Below, in pieces: positions 1 through 10,125 of a stretch of 64,000 nucleotides of DNA. The notes under the pieces were generated by a model. The model ran no database searches, was not told the origin of the DNA, and saw only the letters and a program-made list of their open reading frames with translations. The first letter of the stretch is position 1. Each line of letters begins with the position of its first letter. The translations under genes and the position numbers were made by a program. Location of the stretch: contig NZ_CADIJW010000010.1 in NCBI RefSeq assembly GCF_902859745.1, positions 1-64,000 on the forward strand. The letters are read 5' to 3'. This DNA is from Achromobacter dolens. GTDB lineage: Bacteria > Pseudomonadota > Gammaproteobacteria > Burkholderiales > Burkholderiaceae_B.

Positions 1-1139
1 CCAGCCGCTCCGGCCGCGCCCGTGGCCCCAGCAGCGCCGGTCGCCCCCGTGGGGCCCGATGCCCCGGCAGCGCCAGAGGCGCCGCCGCCCGACCCGGACG
101 CGCCCTGCCCGCCCACGGCCTTGTTCAATTCATCGACGTTGCTCTGCAACTGATTCACGCGCCCCTCGGCATCCGCCATGGCGCGCTGGTTGGACGTGCG
201 CTGATCCGCCTGCGCATCGGCCTGCGCCGCCGCGCCATCCTGCGCCTGGCCCGAGGACAGGCGCACCCGGTCCTGCGGCGGCGAGGCGCTCGCCACGCCG
301 GTGTCGCCGGGCTTGGTCACCGTGCCGGACGCCGCGTCCTGCCCCTTGACCACCGACGGATTGGCGCCGGCCGCCGCGCCGATGCGCGCGCGGTAGCGGG
401 CGAACGCCTCGGCATGTTCATTGAAGATGCGGCGCGCTTCGGCCGGATCCACCGCGCGGACCGTGGCCGCATCGGGGATCACCAGTTTCTGACCCGCGCG
501 CACCAGATTCATGTTGTTCTGGATGAAGGCGTCGGGATTGGCGCGCCACAGCGCCACCAGCATCTGGTAGATCGAGGCGTTCGGCACCGCATTGCGCTGG
601 GCGATGGCGAACAGCGTATCGCCCGACTTGACGTTGACCGCCCCCGCCGCGCCACCCGCCCGGCCCGGCGTGCCCACGGCGGCCGGCGTGACGTCGGCGC
701 CCGCGCCGCGCAGCGGCACCAGGATGCTGACCTGCACCTGCCGCTGGCCCGAACTGGAACTGATGTCGAGCAGCAGGTCGACCGCGCCGCCGGCCGGCGC
801 CTGCGTCGACCGCACCCGCAGGTTCTTGCGGGTCGGGTCCAGGCCATCCTCGACCCGCACCACCAGACTGGCCAGCGGCGCCGGTGGCTTCAGGCCGGCG
901 CGTTGCCAGGCGGCCTCGTCGGCCACCGACACCCGCAGCGACGACACCTCGTCGGGCGTCAGTTCCTGCAGCCCGACCAGCGCCTGCAACGGCGTGCCCG
1001 GCGCCGACACCACCCGCGAATGCCCCACCCGCATCGCCAACGCCGGACTGCAAGCGCCCGCGCCGATCGCCAGCGCGATCGCCCACTGGAGGGCCTTCAA
1101 ACGGCGGGCATGCTTCACTTGGCGCGAACGCTGGGTCAT
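1..1139 (-). CDS. fimV: FimV-like peptidoglycan-binding (LysM) protein, N-terminal part, cut by the window edge
   Basis: The N-terminal 379 residues are present and the gene continues beyond base 1. Residues 1-35 form a basic start plus a hydrophobic signal segment ending ACSPALA. A FimV N-terminal domain follows (beta-rich, about residues 36-150), then a LysM motif (VNVKSGDTLFAIAQRN, about residues 180-230), then a long Ala/Gly/Pro-rich low-complexity tail still open at the edge. FimV/TspA proteins bind peptidoglycan at the inner membrane and support polar targeting and type IV pilus function. The start is an ATG at 1139, placed because the signal segment follows directly. Position downstream of asd is the usual arrangement in this family of bacteria. 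Length cannot be judged. Confidence 0.85.
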   Translation of the reverse strand, partial: MTQRSRQVKHARRLKALQWAIALAIGAGACSPALAMRVGHSRVVSAPGTPLQALVGLQELTPDEVSSLRVSVADEAAWQRAGLKPPAPLASLVVRVEDGLDPTRKNLRVRSTQAPAGGAVDLLLDISSSSGQRQVQVSILVPLRGAGADVTPAAVGTPGRAGGAAGAVNVKSGDTLFAIAQRNAVPNASIYQMLVALWRANPDAFIQNNMNLVRAGQKLVIPDAATVRAVDPAEARRIFNEHAEAFARYRARIGAAAGANPSVVKGQDAASGTVTKPGDTGVASASPPQDRVRLSSGQAQDGAAAQADAQADQRTSNQRAMADAEGRVNQLQSNVDELNKAVGGQGASGSGGGASGAAGASGPTGATGAAGATGAAGAA

Positions 1140-1317
1140 AAGCTGGAATTCCGTTCTTATCGTCGATTTTCGGGCGGGACCTGTTCGTCGCCATTACGTG
1201 AGAACAAGCCTCAATTCACCGGAAAAGTGTAATGGATCGAGCGCGTTTCACAAACCTGAAAGGCGCATCGGCGTTGGCTGGCGGGCACATTGGCGCCCGG
1301 TCCGATACGCTGCAAAC

Positions 1318-1345
1318 GACAAAGGCACCCGCGGGTGCCTTTGTC
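1318..1345 (-). terminator. Hairpin downstream of asd
   Basis: A perfect 28-bp palindrome (arms 1318-1331 and 1332-1345, core CACCCGCGGGTG) lies 45 bp past the asd stop and before fimV. The T residues sit in the distal arm (CCTTTGTC) rather than in a separate tract, so it is a plausible but not classical intrinsic terminator. The remaining part of the 250-bp gap up to fimV shows no gene. Confidence 0.6.
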
Positions 1346-1389
1346 GAAGCGGCCTACGGGGCAGGACGGCATGCGCCGCCCGCCAGGCC

Positions 1390-2520
1390 TCAGGCTTCGG
1401 CCAGCGCGATGCGCAGCATGCGGCGCAGCGGCTCGGCGGCGCCCCATAGCAACTGGTCGCCGACGGTGAAGGCGCTCAGGTATTGCGGGCCCATCGACAT
1501 CTTGCGCAGGCGGCCCACCGGAATGTCCAGCGTGCCCGTGACCGCGACCGGGGTCAGCTCGCGGATGGTTTCTTCCTTGGTGTTGGGGATCACCTTGGCC
1601 CACTGCGTGCCTTGGGCGATCAGCGCTTCGATCTCGTCCAGCGGCAGGTCGCGCTTGAGCTTGATGGTCAGCGCCTGGCTGTGGCAGCGCATCGCGCCGA
1701 TGCGCACGCACAGGCCGTCGATCGGGGTGGCGGCGGTGCCGAAGGCGGCGCCGCGGCCGAGGATCTTGTTGGTCTCGACCTCGCCCTTCCACTCTTCCTT
1801 GGACATGCCGTTGCCCAGGTCCTTGTCGATCCACGGGATCAGGCTGCCGCCCAGCGGCACGCCGAAGTGCTCGTGGGGCAGCGCCGCGTCCTTCTGCTTG
1901 GCCAGGATGCCGCGGTCGATTTCCAGGATGGCCGAGGCCGGATCGTCCAGCAGCGGCTTGACGGCGTGGTTCAGCTCGCCGAACTGGGTCAGCAGCTCGC
2001 GCATGTGCTGCGCGCCGCCGCCGGAGGCGGCCTGGTAGGTCATGGTGGTCATCCACTCGACCAGGTCGTTGTTGAACAGGCCGGCCAGGCCCATCAGCAT
2101 GCAACTGACCGTGCAATTGCCGCCGATGAAGTTGCGCACGCCGCGCTTGAGCGCCGCGTCGATCACGGGACGGTTGACCGGGTCCAGCACGATGATGGCG
2201 TCATCGGCCATGCGCAGCGTGCTGGCGGCGTCGATCCAGATGCCATTCCAGCCCGCGCCGCGCAGCTTCGGGTAGACCTCGGAGGTGTAGTCGCCGCCTT
2301 GCGCCGTCACGATGATCGGCAGTTTTTTCAGAGCGTCGATGTTGTAGGCGTCTTGCAGCGGGCCCGCGCCAGTCGCCCAAGTGGGGGCGGCGCCGCCAGC
2401 GTTGCTGGTGGAGAAAAACACCGGTTCGATCAGTGCGAAGTCGTTCTCGTCGCGCATGCGTTGCATGAGCACCGAGCCGACCATACCGCGCCAGCCGACA
2501 AGGCCTACTGCTTGATTCAT
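1390..2520 (-). CDS. asd: Aspartate-semialdehyde dehydrogenase
   Basis: Catalyses NADPH-dependent reduction of aspartyl phosphate to aspartate semialdehyde, the branch point to lysine/diaminopimelate, threonine and methionine. The 376-residue protein has the N-terminal nucleotide-binding loop [11 protein letters not shown] (residues 6-16) and the catalytic cysteine in GGNCTVSC (Cys136). Length is normal for the Gram-negative Asd class. ATG start at 2520, with a purine-rich AAAGAGCG just upstream. It follows leuB but is separated from it by a strong terminator, so it probably has its own promoter within 2521-2681. Confidence 0.97.
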   Translation of the reverse strand: MNQAVGLVGWRGMVGSVLMQRMRDENDFALIEPVFFSTSNAGGAAPTWATGAGPLQDAYNIDALKKLPIIVTAQGGDYTSEVYPKLRGAGWNGIWIDAASTLRMADDAIIVLDPVNRPVIDAALKRGVRNFIGGNCTVSCMLMGLAGLFNNDLVEWMTTMTYQAASGGGAQHMRELLTQFGELNHAVKPLLDDPASAILEIDRGILAKQKDAALPHEHFGVPLGGSLIPWIDKDLGNGMSKEEWKGEVETNKILGRGAAFGTAATPIDGLCVRIGAMRCHSQALTIKLKRDLPLDEIEALIAQGTQWAKVIPNTKEETIRELTPVAVTGTLDIPVGRLRKMSMGPQYLSAFTVGDQLLWGAAEPLRRMLRIALAEA

Positions 2521-2681
2521 TTCAATCGCTCTTTAAAGGTGGGGACAAGGTGTGGTGAAAAAACGTGCAGGAATCCAACAATTTATCAGAATGCACGCAG
2601 GGATGTTGCGGCGCAGCTTGAAAAAACGGGGCCACAATGAAAGCCAACCCGCTTTCGCGGCGCGGCGGCAACACCGGCATG

Positions 2682-2708
2682 AAAAAAGGGCCGCCCCGCG
2701 GGCGGCCC
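2682..2708 (-). terminator. Intrinsic terminator of the leu genes
   Basis: Stem GGGCCGCCC/GGGCGGCCC (2688-2708) with a 3-nt loop, followed on the minus strand by six T (2682-2687). It lies 43 bp after the leuB stop and ends leuC-leuD-leuB transcription before asd. Confidence 0.9.
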
Positions 2709-2751
2709 CTGGAATCGGGACCGCGCCGCAAGGGCGCGTCCCTTGCAGGCA

Positions 2752-3828
2752 TCAGGCCAGGGCTTTGAGGACGGCGTCGCCCATGCCCGAGGTGCTGACT
2801 TTGGTGGTGCCGGGTTCGAAGATGTCGGCGGTGCGCAGGCCATCGGCCAGCACGCGGCGCACGGCGGCTTCGATACGGTCGGCCTGCGGCGCCAGGTTCA
2901 GCGAGTAGCGCAGCAGCATGGCGGCTGACAGGATGGTCGCCAGCGGATTGGCGATGCCCTGCCCGGCGATGTCCGGGGCCGAGCCGTGGCTGGGCTCGTA
3001 CAGGCCCTGGCCGCCGGCATTCAGCGAGGCCGACGGCAGCATGCCGATGGAGCCGGTCAGCATGGCGGCCTCGTCCGACAGGATGTCGCCGAACAGGTTG
3101 CCGGTGACGATCACGTCGAACTGGCGCGGGTTGCGCACCAGTTGCATGGCGGCGTTGTCGACGTACATGTGCGACAGCTCGACGTCCGGATACTCGCGCG
3201 CCACTTCGATGACGATGTCGCGCCAGAACTGCGAGGTCTCGAGCACGTTGGCCTTGTCCACGCTGCACAGCTTCTTGTTGCGCTTCTTGGCGGATTCGAA
3301 GCCGATGCGGGCGATGCGGCGCACTTCCGATTCAGCGTAGCGCATCGTGTCGTAGCCTTCGCGTTCGCCGCTGAAGGCGCCATCCGGCGACGAGCGCACG
3401 CCGCGCGGCGTGCCGAAATAGATGTCGCCGGTCAGTTCGCGGATGATCAGGATGTCCAGCCCGGACACGATCTCGGGCTTGAGCGACGAAGCGCTTGCCA
3501 GCTCGGGATACAGGATGGCGGGACGCAGGTTGGCGAACAGGCCGAGCGCCTTGCGCAGGCCCAGGATGGCCTGCTCGGGGCGGAATTCGCGCGGCAGGCT
3601 GTCGTACTTCCAGTCGCCGACGGCGCCGAACAGCACGGCGTGCGATTCCTTGGCCAGCTTCAGCGTGGCCGGGGGCAGCGGGTGCTCGAACTCGTCGAAC
3701 GCCGCGCCGCCGACGGCGGCCTGCTTGATGTCGAACGGCACGTCCAGCGCCTTCAGGACGCGCACGGCCTGCTCGACGATTTCGGGGCCGATGCCGTCGC
3801 CCGGCAGGACTGCGATGTTGTGAGTCAT
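2752..3828 (-). CDS. leuB: 3-isopropylmalate dehydrogenase
   Basis: Oxidative decarboxylation of 3-isopropylmalate, the third leucine-specific step; cytosolic NAD-dependent homodimer. The 358 residues match the family: N-terminal [21 protein letters not shown], substrate-binding [15 protein letters not shown], the conserved [11 protein letters not shown] and [17 protein letters not shown] metal/isopropylmalate segments, and the C-terminal [18 protein letters not shown]-binding loop. ATG start at 3828. It lies 37 bp after leuD in one operon and is followed by an intrinsic terminator. Confidence 0.98.
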   Translation of the reverse strand: MTHNIAVLPGDGIGPEIVEQAVRVLKALDVPFDIKQAAVGGAAFDEFEHPLPPATLKLAKESHAVLFGAVGDWKYDSLPREFRPEQAILGLRKALGLFANLRPAILYPELASASSLKPEIVSGLDILIIRELTGDIYFGTPRGVRSSPDGAFSGEREGYDTMRYAESEVRRIARIGFESAKKRNKKLCSVDKANVLETSQFWRDIVIEVAREYPDVELSHMYVDNAAMQLVRNPRQFDVIVTGNLFGDILSDEAAMLTGSIGMLPSASLNAGGQGLYEPSHGSAPDIAGQGIANPLATILSAAMLLRYSLNLAPQADRIEAAVRRVLADGLRTADIFEPGTTKVSTSGMGDAVLKALA

Positions 3829-3865
3829 GGAAAAAACGATCCTATGGTCGATGGGATGAGTCGGA

Positions 3866-4516
3866 TCAGGCGATCGGACGGCTTTCCAGCCAGGGATGAC
3901 GGGCCAGGCGCTCGGCCTCGAAGGCGCGGATCTTGTCCGAATGGCGCAGGGTCAGGCCGATGTCGTCGAAACCGTTCAGCAGGCAGTACTTGCGGAACGG
4001 CTCGATGTCGAACTTCATGGCGCGGCCGTCGGCCGCCACCACCACCTGGCGATCCAGGTCGATGTTGAGCTTGTAGCCCGGGAAGGCCTTCACTTCGTCG
4101 AACAGGCGCGCCACTTCGAGCTCGGACAGCACGATCGGCAGCAGGCCGTTCTTGAAGCTGTTGTTGAAGAAGATGTCGGCGTACGACGGCGCGATGATGG
4201 CGCGAAAGCCGAACTGCGTCAGCGCCCAGGGCGCGTGCTCGCGGCTCGAGCCGCAGCCGAAGTTCTTGCGCGCCAGCAGCACCGAGGCGCCCTGGTAGCG
4301 CTGCTGGTTCAGCACGAAATCGGGGTTGAGCGGACGCTTGCTGTTGTCCATGCCCGGCTCGCCGTGGTCCAGGTAGCGCAGCTCGTCGAACAGGTTCGGG
4401 CCGAAGCCGGTGCGCTTGATGGACTTGAGGAACTGCTTGGGGATGATGAGGTCCGTGTCGACGTTTTCGCGGTCGAGCGGAGCCACCAGGCCTTCGTGAG
4501 TGGTGAATGCTTGCAT
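3866..4516 (-). CDS. leuD: 3-isopropylmalate dehydratase small subunit
   Basis: Small (swivel-domain) subunit that with LeuC isomerises 2- to 3-isopropylmalate. The 216-residue product begins [20 protein letters not shown] and carries the substrate-contact loop [13 protein letters not shown]. The ATG at 4516 was chosen because the leader further upstream in frame lies inside leuC and is low complexity; length agrees with the enterobacterial-type LeuD. It is 22 bp downstream of leuC. Confidence 0.97.
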   Translation of the reverse strand: MQAFTTHEGLVAPLDRENVDTDLIIPKQFLKSIKRTGFGPNLFDELRYLDHGEPGMDNSKRPLNPDFVLNQQRYQGASVLLARKNFGCGSSREHAPWALTQFGFRAIIAPSYADIFFNNSFKNGLLPIVLSELEVARLFDEVKAFPGYKLNIDLDRQVVVAADGRAMKFDIEPFRKYCLLNGFDDIGLTLRHSDKIRAFEAERLARHPWLESRPIA

Positions 4517-4538
4517 GATGTCGGTACTCGGTGGGCGC

Positions 4539-5942
4539 TTAACGGAACGTGCGGACGTCGACGAAATGGCCGGCCACGGCGGCGGCGGCGGCCATCGCCG
4601 GGCTGACCAGGTGGGTGCGGCCACCCTGGCCCTGGCGGCCTTCGAAGTTGCGGTTCGAGGTCGAGGCGCAGCGCTCGCCCGGCTCGAGCCGGTCGGCGTT
4701 CATGGCCAGGCACATCGAGCAGCCCGGCTCGCGCCATTCGAAGCCCGCCTCGATGAAGATCTTGTCCAGGCCTTCGCGTTCGGCCTGCTGCTTGACCAGG
4801 CCGGAGCCCGGCACCACCATGGCCTGGCGCACGTTGGAGGCCACGCGCTTGCCGCGCGCCACGACGGCGGCGGCGCGCAGGTCCTCGATGCGCGAGTTGG
4901 TGCAGGAGCCGATGAAGACGCGGTCCACGCGGATGTCTGTCAGCGGCGTGTTGGGCTTGAGGCCCATGTATTCCAGCGCGCGCTCCATGCCGCTGCGGCG
5001 CACGTCGTCTTTTTCGCGGTCGGGGTCCGGCACGCGCGAATCGACCGGCAGCACCATTTCGGGCGAGGTGCCCCAGGTGACCTGCGGCTTGATGTCGCGG
5101 GCGTTGACGTTGACCACGGTGTCGAACCTGGCGCCTTCGTCGGTGTGCAGCGTGCGCCAGTAGGCCACGGCGTGATCCCACAGCACGCCCGACGGCGCGA
5201 ACGGACGGCCGCGGAAGTATTCGATGGTCTTGTCGTCGACGGCGACCATGCCGGAGCGGGCGCCGGCTTCGATGGCCATGTTGCAGACCGTCATGCGGCC
5301 TTCCACCGACAGCGCGCGGATGGTGCTGCCGGCGAACTCGATGGCGTGGCCGGTGCCGCCGGCGGTGCCGATGATGCCGATGATGTGCAGGACGACGTCC
5401 TTGGCCGTACAGCCGAACGGCAGCTCGCCTTCGACCTTGATCAGCATGCTCTTGGCTTTCTTCATGAGCAGCGTCTGCGTGGCCAGCACGTGTTCGACTT
5501 CGGAGGTGCCGATGCCGAACGCCAGCGCGCCCAGCGCGCCGTGCGTGCTGGTGTGCGAGTCGCCACAGACCACGGTCATGCCCGGCAGGGTGGCGCCCTG
5601 CTCCGGCCCGATGACGTGGACGATGCCCTGGCGCAGGTCGTTCATGCGGAATTCGGTGATGCCGTACTTGTCGCAGTTGGCGTCGAGCGTGTCGACCTGC
5701 AGGCGCGAGATCGGATCGTCGATGCCCTGGGCGCGGTTCATCGTGGGCACGTTGTGGTCGGCCACCGCCAGGTTGGCGCCGTTGCGCCACGGCTTGCGCC
5801 CGGCCATGGCCAGGCCCTCGAACGCCTGCGGGCTGGTCACTTCGTGCAGCAGGTGGCGGTCGATATAGAGCAGACAGGTGCCGTCTGATTCCTGGTGGAC
5901 GATGTGGGCGTCCCAGAGTTTGTCGTAAAGGGTTTGGGCCAT
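4539..5942 (-). CDS. leuC: 3-isopropylmalate dehydratase large subunit
   Basis: Aconitase-family [4Fe-4S] subunit partnering LeuD. The 467-residue protein starts [15 protein letters not shown] at the ATG at 5942; in-frame upstream codons lie in the promoter region and are not family sequence. Cluster cysteines are visible in [13 protein letters not shown] and in EPGCSMC near the C terminus; the [10 protein letters not shown] active-site loop is intact. First gene of leuCDB. A promoter candidate lies at 6031-6059. Confidence 0.98.
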   Translation of the reverse strand: MAQTLYDKLWDAHIVHQESDGTCLLYIDRHLLHEVTSPQAFEGLAMAGRKPWRNGANLAVADHNVPTMNRAQGIDDPISRLQVDTLDANCDKYGITEFRMNDLRQGIVHVIGPEQGATLPGMTVVCGDSHTSTHGALGALAFGIGTSEVEHVLATQTLLMKKAKSMLIKVEGELPFGCTAKDVVLHIIGIIGTAGGTGHAIEFAGSTIRALSVEGRMTVCNMAIEAGARSGMVAVDDKTIEYFRGRPFAPSGVLWDHAVAYWRTLHTDEGARFDTVVNVNARDIKPQVTWGTSPEMVLPVDSRVPDPDREKDDVRRSGMERALEYMGLKPNTPLTDIRVDRVFIGSCTNSRIEDLRAAAVVARGKRVASNVRQAMVVPGSGLVKQQAEREGLDKIFIEAGFEWREPGCSMCLAMNADRLEPGERCASTSNRNFEGRQGQGGRTHLVSPAMAAAAAVAGHFVDVRTFR

Positions 5943-6030
5943 GGATGCGCTCAGCAAATAGACAATCCGGCTCGTGCCTCGCATGGAGCGAATCCCTCGC
6001 ATCCACGCCGGCCGCTGCGGCATGTGAGGC

Positions 6031-6059
6031 ATTATGCCCAGCCTCTGAACCTAGTACAA
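6031..6059 (-). promoter_or_regulatory. Candidate sigma-70 promoter for leuCDB
   Basis: On the minus strand a -35-like TTGTAC (6059-6054) and a -10 CATAAT (6036-6031) are separated by 17 bp. The start of leuC is about 90 nt downstream, leaving a leader of about 80 nt. The -10 is a good match and the -35 moderate. Confidence 0.5.
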
Positions 6060-6080
6060 TCACACCAAATATACTAGTAC
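6051..6080. repeat. Paired CTAGTAC repeats overlapping the leuC -35 region
   Basis: CTAGTAC occurs at 6051-6057 and again at 6074-6080, 23 bp apart (about two helical turns). The second copy lies in the palindrome TACTAGTA (6072-6079). The first copy overlaps the -35 candidate of leuC. The layout suggests an operator bound by a dimeric regulator; no regulator gene is adjacent. Confidence 0.4.
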
Positions 6081-6139
6081 TGGCAATACCATGGTGAGTC
6101 CCCGAGACGGCAGGACGCCGCCCGGGGCGCAACCAATGC

Positions 6140-6979
6140 CTAGCGCGACGCGCGGCCCTTGGATTGCTCGTACAGCGGCAGCACCTGTTGCGCCGCCGCC
6201 TGCAGGTCGGTGATACGCGAGGCGGCCGACGGGTGGGTCGAGAGGATCTCGGGCGGTGCGCTGCCGTTGTCCGCGGCCCCCATCTTCTGCCACAGCGTGA
6301 CCGCGGCGCGCGGATCGAAGCCGGCCCGAGCGGCCAGTTCCACGCCCATGCGGTCGGCTTCGGTTTCGTGGGTGCGGCTGTTGGGCAACGTGAACATCAC
6401 GTCGCTGAGCTTGCCGCCCAGGTCCGAGGCGGCGCTCGATCCGGTGGCGATCGACAACACCTGCAACCCGAGGTTGGTGGCCATCTGCTGCGAGACGCGC
6501 TCGCGCGCGTGCTCGCGCAGCGCGTGAGAAATCTCGTGGCCCAGCACCGCGGCCAGCTCATCATCCGTCGGCCTGATCTTGTTGATCAGGCCAGTGTAAA
6601 CGGCGATCTTGCCGCCCGGCATGCACCACGCGTTGATCTCGTCGCTGGTCAGGACGTGCACTTCCCATTTCCAGCCGGACGCGTCGGGGCGGAAAACGCC
6701 GGTCTGCGCGATCAGGCGCTGCGAGATCGCTCGCACCCGCGCCACCTGCTGAGCGTCGCGGTCCAGCAGGTTCTTGGCCTGCGCCTGCTTGAGGATGTCG
6801 GCGTACTGCTGGTTCGCTTCCTGCTCCAGCGCCTGAGACGGCACCATGCTGGACATGTACTGCGTCCGGTTGACGCCGATGGCGCCCGACTGGGTGGTGT
6901 TCATCCCGGTGCAGCCCGCCAGGGCAGCCAGGAACAGCGCCGCCGCCAAGCGGCGCAACGGATAGCGATTACGGCTCAT
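6140..6979 (-). CDS. M48-family metalloprotease, lipoprotein
   Basis: A 279-residue periplasmic zinc protease of the M48 (LoiP/YcaL-like) type. It has a lipoprotein signal ending LAALAGC (lipid-modified Cys23), then the zinc motif HEISH (His148, Glu149, His152) and HETEAD with the third ligand Glu205. The family takes part in outer-membrane quality control. The ATG at 6979 is preferred over a TTG four codons upstream because GGAGG lies 5 nt before the ATG. It is 42 bp after aroC on the same strand and may be cotranscribed with it. Confidence 0.9.
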   Translation of the reverse strand: MSRNRYPLRRLAAALFLAALAGCTGMNTTQSGAIGVNRTQYMSSMVPSQALEQEANQQYADILKQAQAKNLLDRDAQQVARVRAISQRLIAQTGVFRPDASGWKWEVHVLTSDEINAWCMPGGKIAVYTGLINKIRPTDDELAAVLGHEISHALREHARERVSQQMATNLGLQVLSIATGSSAASDLGGKLSDVMFTLPNSRTHETEADRMGVELAARAGFDPRAAVTLWQKMGAADNGSAPPEILSTHPSAASRITDLQAAAQQVLPLYEQSKGRASR

Positions 6980-7021
6980 GTCAGCCTCCAACAGTCAGGA
7001 ACAACGGGACGCGCGCAGGCC

Positions 7022-8089
7022 TCAACCCTGATCGCCGCACTGGCCGCGGTGGCGCAGGGCGTGGTCGATCAGCACCAGGGCCAGCATGGCCTCGGCGATT
7101 GGCGTGGCGCGAATGCCGACGCAGGGGTCGTGGCGACCGAGCGTCTGCACCATCACCGGCTCGTTGGCGCGGTTCACGGAACGGCGCTCGACCCGGATGC
7201 TGGACGTGGGCTTGATGGCCAGCGACACCGTCACCGGCTGGCCCGTCGATATGCCGCCCAGCACGCCGCCGGCGTGGTTGGTGACGAAGCCGTCGGGGGT
7301 GATCTCGTCGCCATGCTCGGAACCGCGCTGCGCGATGCAGTCGAAACCGGCGCCGATCGACACGCCCTTGACGGCATTCAGGCCCATCATCACGTGCGCG
7401 ATGTCGGCATCCAGGCGGTCATAGATGGGCTCGCCCCAGCCGGCCGGCAGGTTCTCGGCCACCACCTCGATACGCGCGCCGACCGAATCGCCGTCGCGGC
7501 GCAACTGGTCCATGTAGGCCTCGAGCTCCGGCACGATGTCGGCGTTGGGCGCGTAGAAGGGATTGTTCGGCACCTCGTCCCAAGAGACGAAGGGAATCGG
7601 GATCGGGCCCAGTTGGCTCATGTAGCCGCGCACTTTCACGCCGTATTGCTCGGCCAGCCACTTCTTGGCCACGGCGCCCGCGGCCACCGTCGGCGCGGTC
7701 AGCCGCGCGGACGAACGGCCGCCGCCGCGAGGATCGCGCAGGCCGAACTTGCGCCAGTAGGCGTAGTCGGCGTGGCCCGGCCGGAACGTGTCGGTGATAT
7801 TGGAATAGTCCTTGCTGCGCGCATCGGTGTTGCGGATCAGCAGCCCGATGGGCGTACCCGTGGTCAGCCCCTCGAACACGCCGGACAGGATCTCGACCTG
7901 GTCGGCTTCCTGGCGCTGGGTGACGTGACGCGAGGTGCCGGGGCGGCGGCGGTCCAGTTCGTGCTGGATGTCGGCCGCTTCCAGCGGCAATCCGGGCGGG
8001 CAGCCATCGATGACGCAACCGATCGCCGGCCCGTGGGATTCGCCAAAATTCGTGACGGTGAACAGGGTACCGAGGGTATTGCCGGGCAT
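7022..8089 (-). CDS. aroC: Chorismate synthase
   Basis: Last step of the shikimate pathway: EPSP to chorismate with reduced FMN. The 355-residue protein has the signature start [18 protein letters not shown], the [14 protein letters not shown] segment and [11 protein letters not shown], all typical flavin/substrate-binding sequence. ATG start at 8089 with no strong Shine-Dalgarno sequence. It lies 36 bp after the EAL-domain gene, so it may be transcribed from upstream of that gene. Confidence 0.98.
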   Translation of the reverse strand: MPGNTLGTLFTVTNFGESHGPAIGCVIDGCPPGLPLEAADIQHELDRRRPGTSRHVTQRQEADQVEILSGVFEGLTTGTPIGLLIRNTDARSKDYSNITDTFRPGHADYAYWRKFGLRDPRGGGRSSARLTAPTVAAGAVAKKWLAEQYGVKVRGYMSQLGPIPIPFVSWDEVPNNPFYAPNADIVPELEAYMDQLRRDGDSVGARIEVVAENLPAGWGEPIYDRLDADIAHVMMGLNAVKGVSIGAGFDCIAQRGSEHGDEITPDGFVTNHAGGVLGGISTGQPVTVSLAIKPTSSIRVERRSVNRANEPVMVQTLGRHDPCVGIRATPIAEAMLALVLIDHALRHRGQCGDQG

Positions 8090-8125
8090 AGGAAATCAAC
8101 AGGTGGGGTTTGCAAGCAACCCCGA

Positions 8126-9592
8126 TTATGACACCGCCGACGCCAAAGCCTGAATTTCCGCGGCGGGCGCGGGACGTCCCAGCAGGAAACCCTGCATCAC
8201 GCGGCAACCCAGCGACTTGAGGATCTCGCGCTGCCCTTCGGTCTCGACGCCTTCGGCGACCACCGGCAGGTGCATCGCCTGGCACAATCCGAACAACGCC
8301 GACACCACCTCGCGGCTGCCGGCATCGGATTCGAGAGCGGAGATGAAGCTGCGGTCGATCTTGACCCAGTCGATCGGCAGGTGCCGCAGATGGTTCAGGC
8401 TGGAATAGCCGCAGCCGAAATCGTCCAGCGCCACGCCGATGCCCTTGGCCCTCAGAGTGTTCAGGATCTTCACGTGGCGCTCGTAGTGCAGGATGAAGAT
8501 CGATTCGGTGATCTCCAGCACCAGCTTGCGCGGCGCCAGCTTGGTCGCGGCCAGCACGTCGGAGACCAGTTGCACCAGGCCGTCCTCGTTCATCTGCTTG
8601 ACCGACAGATTCACGTGCACGCGCCACGCCGCCGGCCACAGCGCCGCCTGTGAGCAGGCGCGTTCCAGGATCCAGGCGCCCAGGGGCACGATCAGCCCGC
8701 TGCGTTCGGCCAGCTCGATGGTCACGGCCGGCGATACGCTGCCCAGCTCGGGGTGATGCCAGCGCAGCAACGCCTCGCAGCCCTGCACCACCCCGGTGCC
8801 GCTGTCGCAGACAGGCTGGTAGTACAACTCGAATTGGTCCATCGAGGCAGTCGTCAAGGCCAGCCGCAGGTCATTCTCCAGACCCTGCTGGTCACGCTGA
8901 CGCGCCAGCATGCGGAAGTCGAACATGTTCCAGCCGGGGCCGCCACGCTCCTTGAGCGGCACCATGGCCACCTGCACGCAACGTTGTAATTCCTCGACAC
9001 TGCGACCGTGGTCCGGATACAACGCCGCCCCCACGCGGAACACCGCGATCAGGGGGCGGCCACCCAGCTCGTAAGGCACGGAAAGGTCCTCGAGCAGCTT
9101 GGCCGAGACCTGGGCCGCGCCCTCCTCATCGACGTCGGGAATGCACACGGTGAAGGTGTCGGTGCCCGTGCGGGCCACCATGCCGCCCAGCGCGCGGGTC
9201 AACAGGCTGAGCCGATCGGCCACCATCACCAGCAGGGCCTGGTCTTCGCCGGCCCGCAGCATCGCGCTGATCTCGGCGTACTGGTCAAAACTGACCAGGA
9301 AAAACGCGCCAATGCCGCGCGAGCCCGAACGGGCGCGCGCGATACCCAGGGAGTCCTGGTGGTCCTGCGCCGGTCCGCCAGGGCCGAACACCCCCCGGCC
9401 AGCCTGCCGCTCCGACTGGACCAGCCACGCGCGCGCGCGGCGATGCAGCTCCCGCTGGCTCAGGACGCCGGTCAATTCATCACGCGTCAATCGCCCGCGC
9501 AGGACGCGTTCCCGGCGGACGAAAAACAAACTTATCGCTGCAAGTGCGCCCACGAGCGTCAGGCACAGTGCGAGCAGGTAACTCTCACGCAC
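8126..9592 (-). CDS. Membrane-anchored c-di-GMP phosphodiesterase (degenerate GGDEF, intact EAL)
   Basis: 488 residues. One transmembrane segment at about 5-25 is followed by a GGDEF domain (about 40-215) whose signature reads GTDTF (143-147), so diguanylate cyclase activity is unlikely. The EAL domain (about 240-480) keeps its catalytic set: EALLRW (Glu273), Asn328 in NLS, Glu360 in EITES, Asp390/Asp391 in DDFGCGYSS, Lys411 and EGVETE. It should hydrolyse c-di-GMP to pGpG, with the GGDEF remnant perhaps binding GTP as a regulator. GTG start at 9592 with GGGGG four bases upstream. It is divergent from the LapD-like gene across a 533-bp gap. Confidence 0.9.
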   Translation of the reverse strand: MRESYLLALCLTLVGALAAISLFFVRRERVLRGRLTRDELTGVLSQRELHRRARAWLVQSERQAGRGVFGPGGPAQDHQDSLGIARARSGSRGIGAFFLVSFDQYAEISAMLRAGEDQALLVMVADRLSLLTRALGGMVARTGTDTFTVCIPDVDEEGAAQVSAKLLEDLSVPYELGGRPLIAVFRVGAALYPDHGRSVEELQRCVQVAMVPLKERGGPGWNMFDFRMLARQRDQQGLENDLRLALTTASMDQFELYYQPVCDSGTGVVQGCEALLRWHHPELGSVSPAVTIELAERSGLIVPLGAWILERACSQAALWPAAWRVHVNLSVKQMNEDGLVQLVSDVLAATKLAPRKLVLEITESIFILHYERHVKILNTLRAKGIGVALDDFGCGYSSLNHLRHLPIDWVKIDRSFISALESDAGSREVVSALFGLCQAMHLPVVAEGVETEGQREILKSLGCRVMQGFLLGRPAPAAEIQALASAVS

Positions 9593-10125
9593 GGAGCCCC
9601 CTATCTAGAAACCCTTGGCGTTGTGGTCCGGAAAGAAACCCAAGGGCTGTAACATTTTTTAAATTATGCATTATTTTCGCAAAAAAACGCCACACTTCAG
9701 GAGCAACGCGCTCCCTTTCCTTCGATTCCTGCCCTGATCTGGTTGCTCGTTGGGGGTCATGACGGTCCTTGGATAGCAGTCGCTGGCCGGTCCTTTGCGC
9801 CATGCCGTGCCCTTACTACGACAGCCGAAGCCCGAAAATTAATACGGCCTGTCTCAATAGTTATCATCCGGGCAATTATCACGAGCGAAATAATTGCACA
9901 GGTTGTCTGATATCGCAGTTGATTTCGTAATATTCTGTATGTTCTGTGACATACGGAATTACAGCGTGCGCGGCGACACTGAGGTATTAGTAACGTGTGT
10001 CACGTTTCTTATCCAGCATTTTTCCCGTCAGGGCACTTGCGCTGCCCGACGTCTCCCCTTTCACTGGCAGGCCGGCATTGCACGGCACCGGCAACGGTGC
10101 GGGCCACGAAGGGAACCTCTAATCC
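9593..10125. promoter_or_regulatory. Divergent regulatory region between two c-di-GMP genes
   Basis: This 533-bp gap holds no convincing gene. It is AT-rich in places, unlike its neighbours. It contains a dyad TTCTGTATGT (9933-9942) / ACATACGGAA (9949-9958) with nine of ten positions symmetric and a 6-bp spacer, and a palindrome ACGTG-TGT-CACGT (9993-10005). A CCCTTGG/CCAAGGG hairpin (9612-9646) lies in the leader of the EAL gene, just upstream of its ribosome-binding site. These look like operator or leader elements shared by the divergent genes. Confidence 0.5.

Noticed and set aside
6000-6100. Small gene upstream of leuC
   Set aside because: Short frames have no ribosome-binding site and overlap the promoter elements.
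8126-9592. Active diguanylate cyclase
   Set aside because: The signature is GTDTF rather than GGDEF, so only phosphodiesterase activity is supported.
9600-9660. Possible c-di-GMP riboswitch upstream of the EAL gene
   Set aside because: The hairpin lacks the conserved GEMM core sequences and tetraloop-receptor layout that I know.
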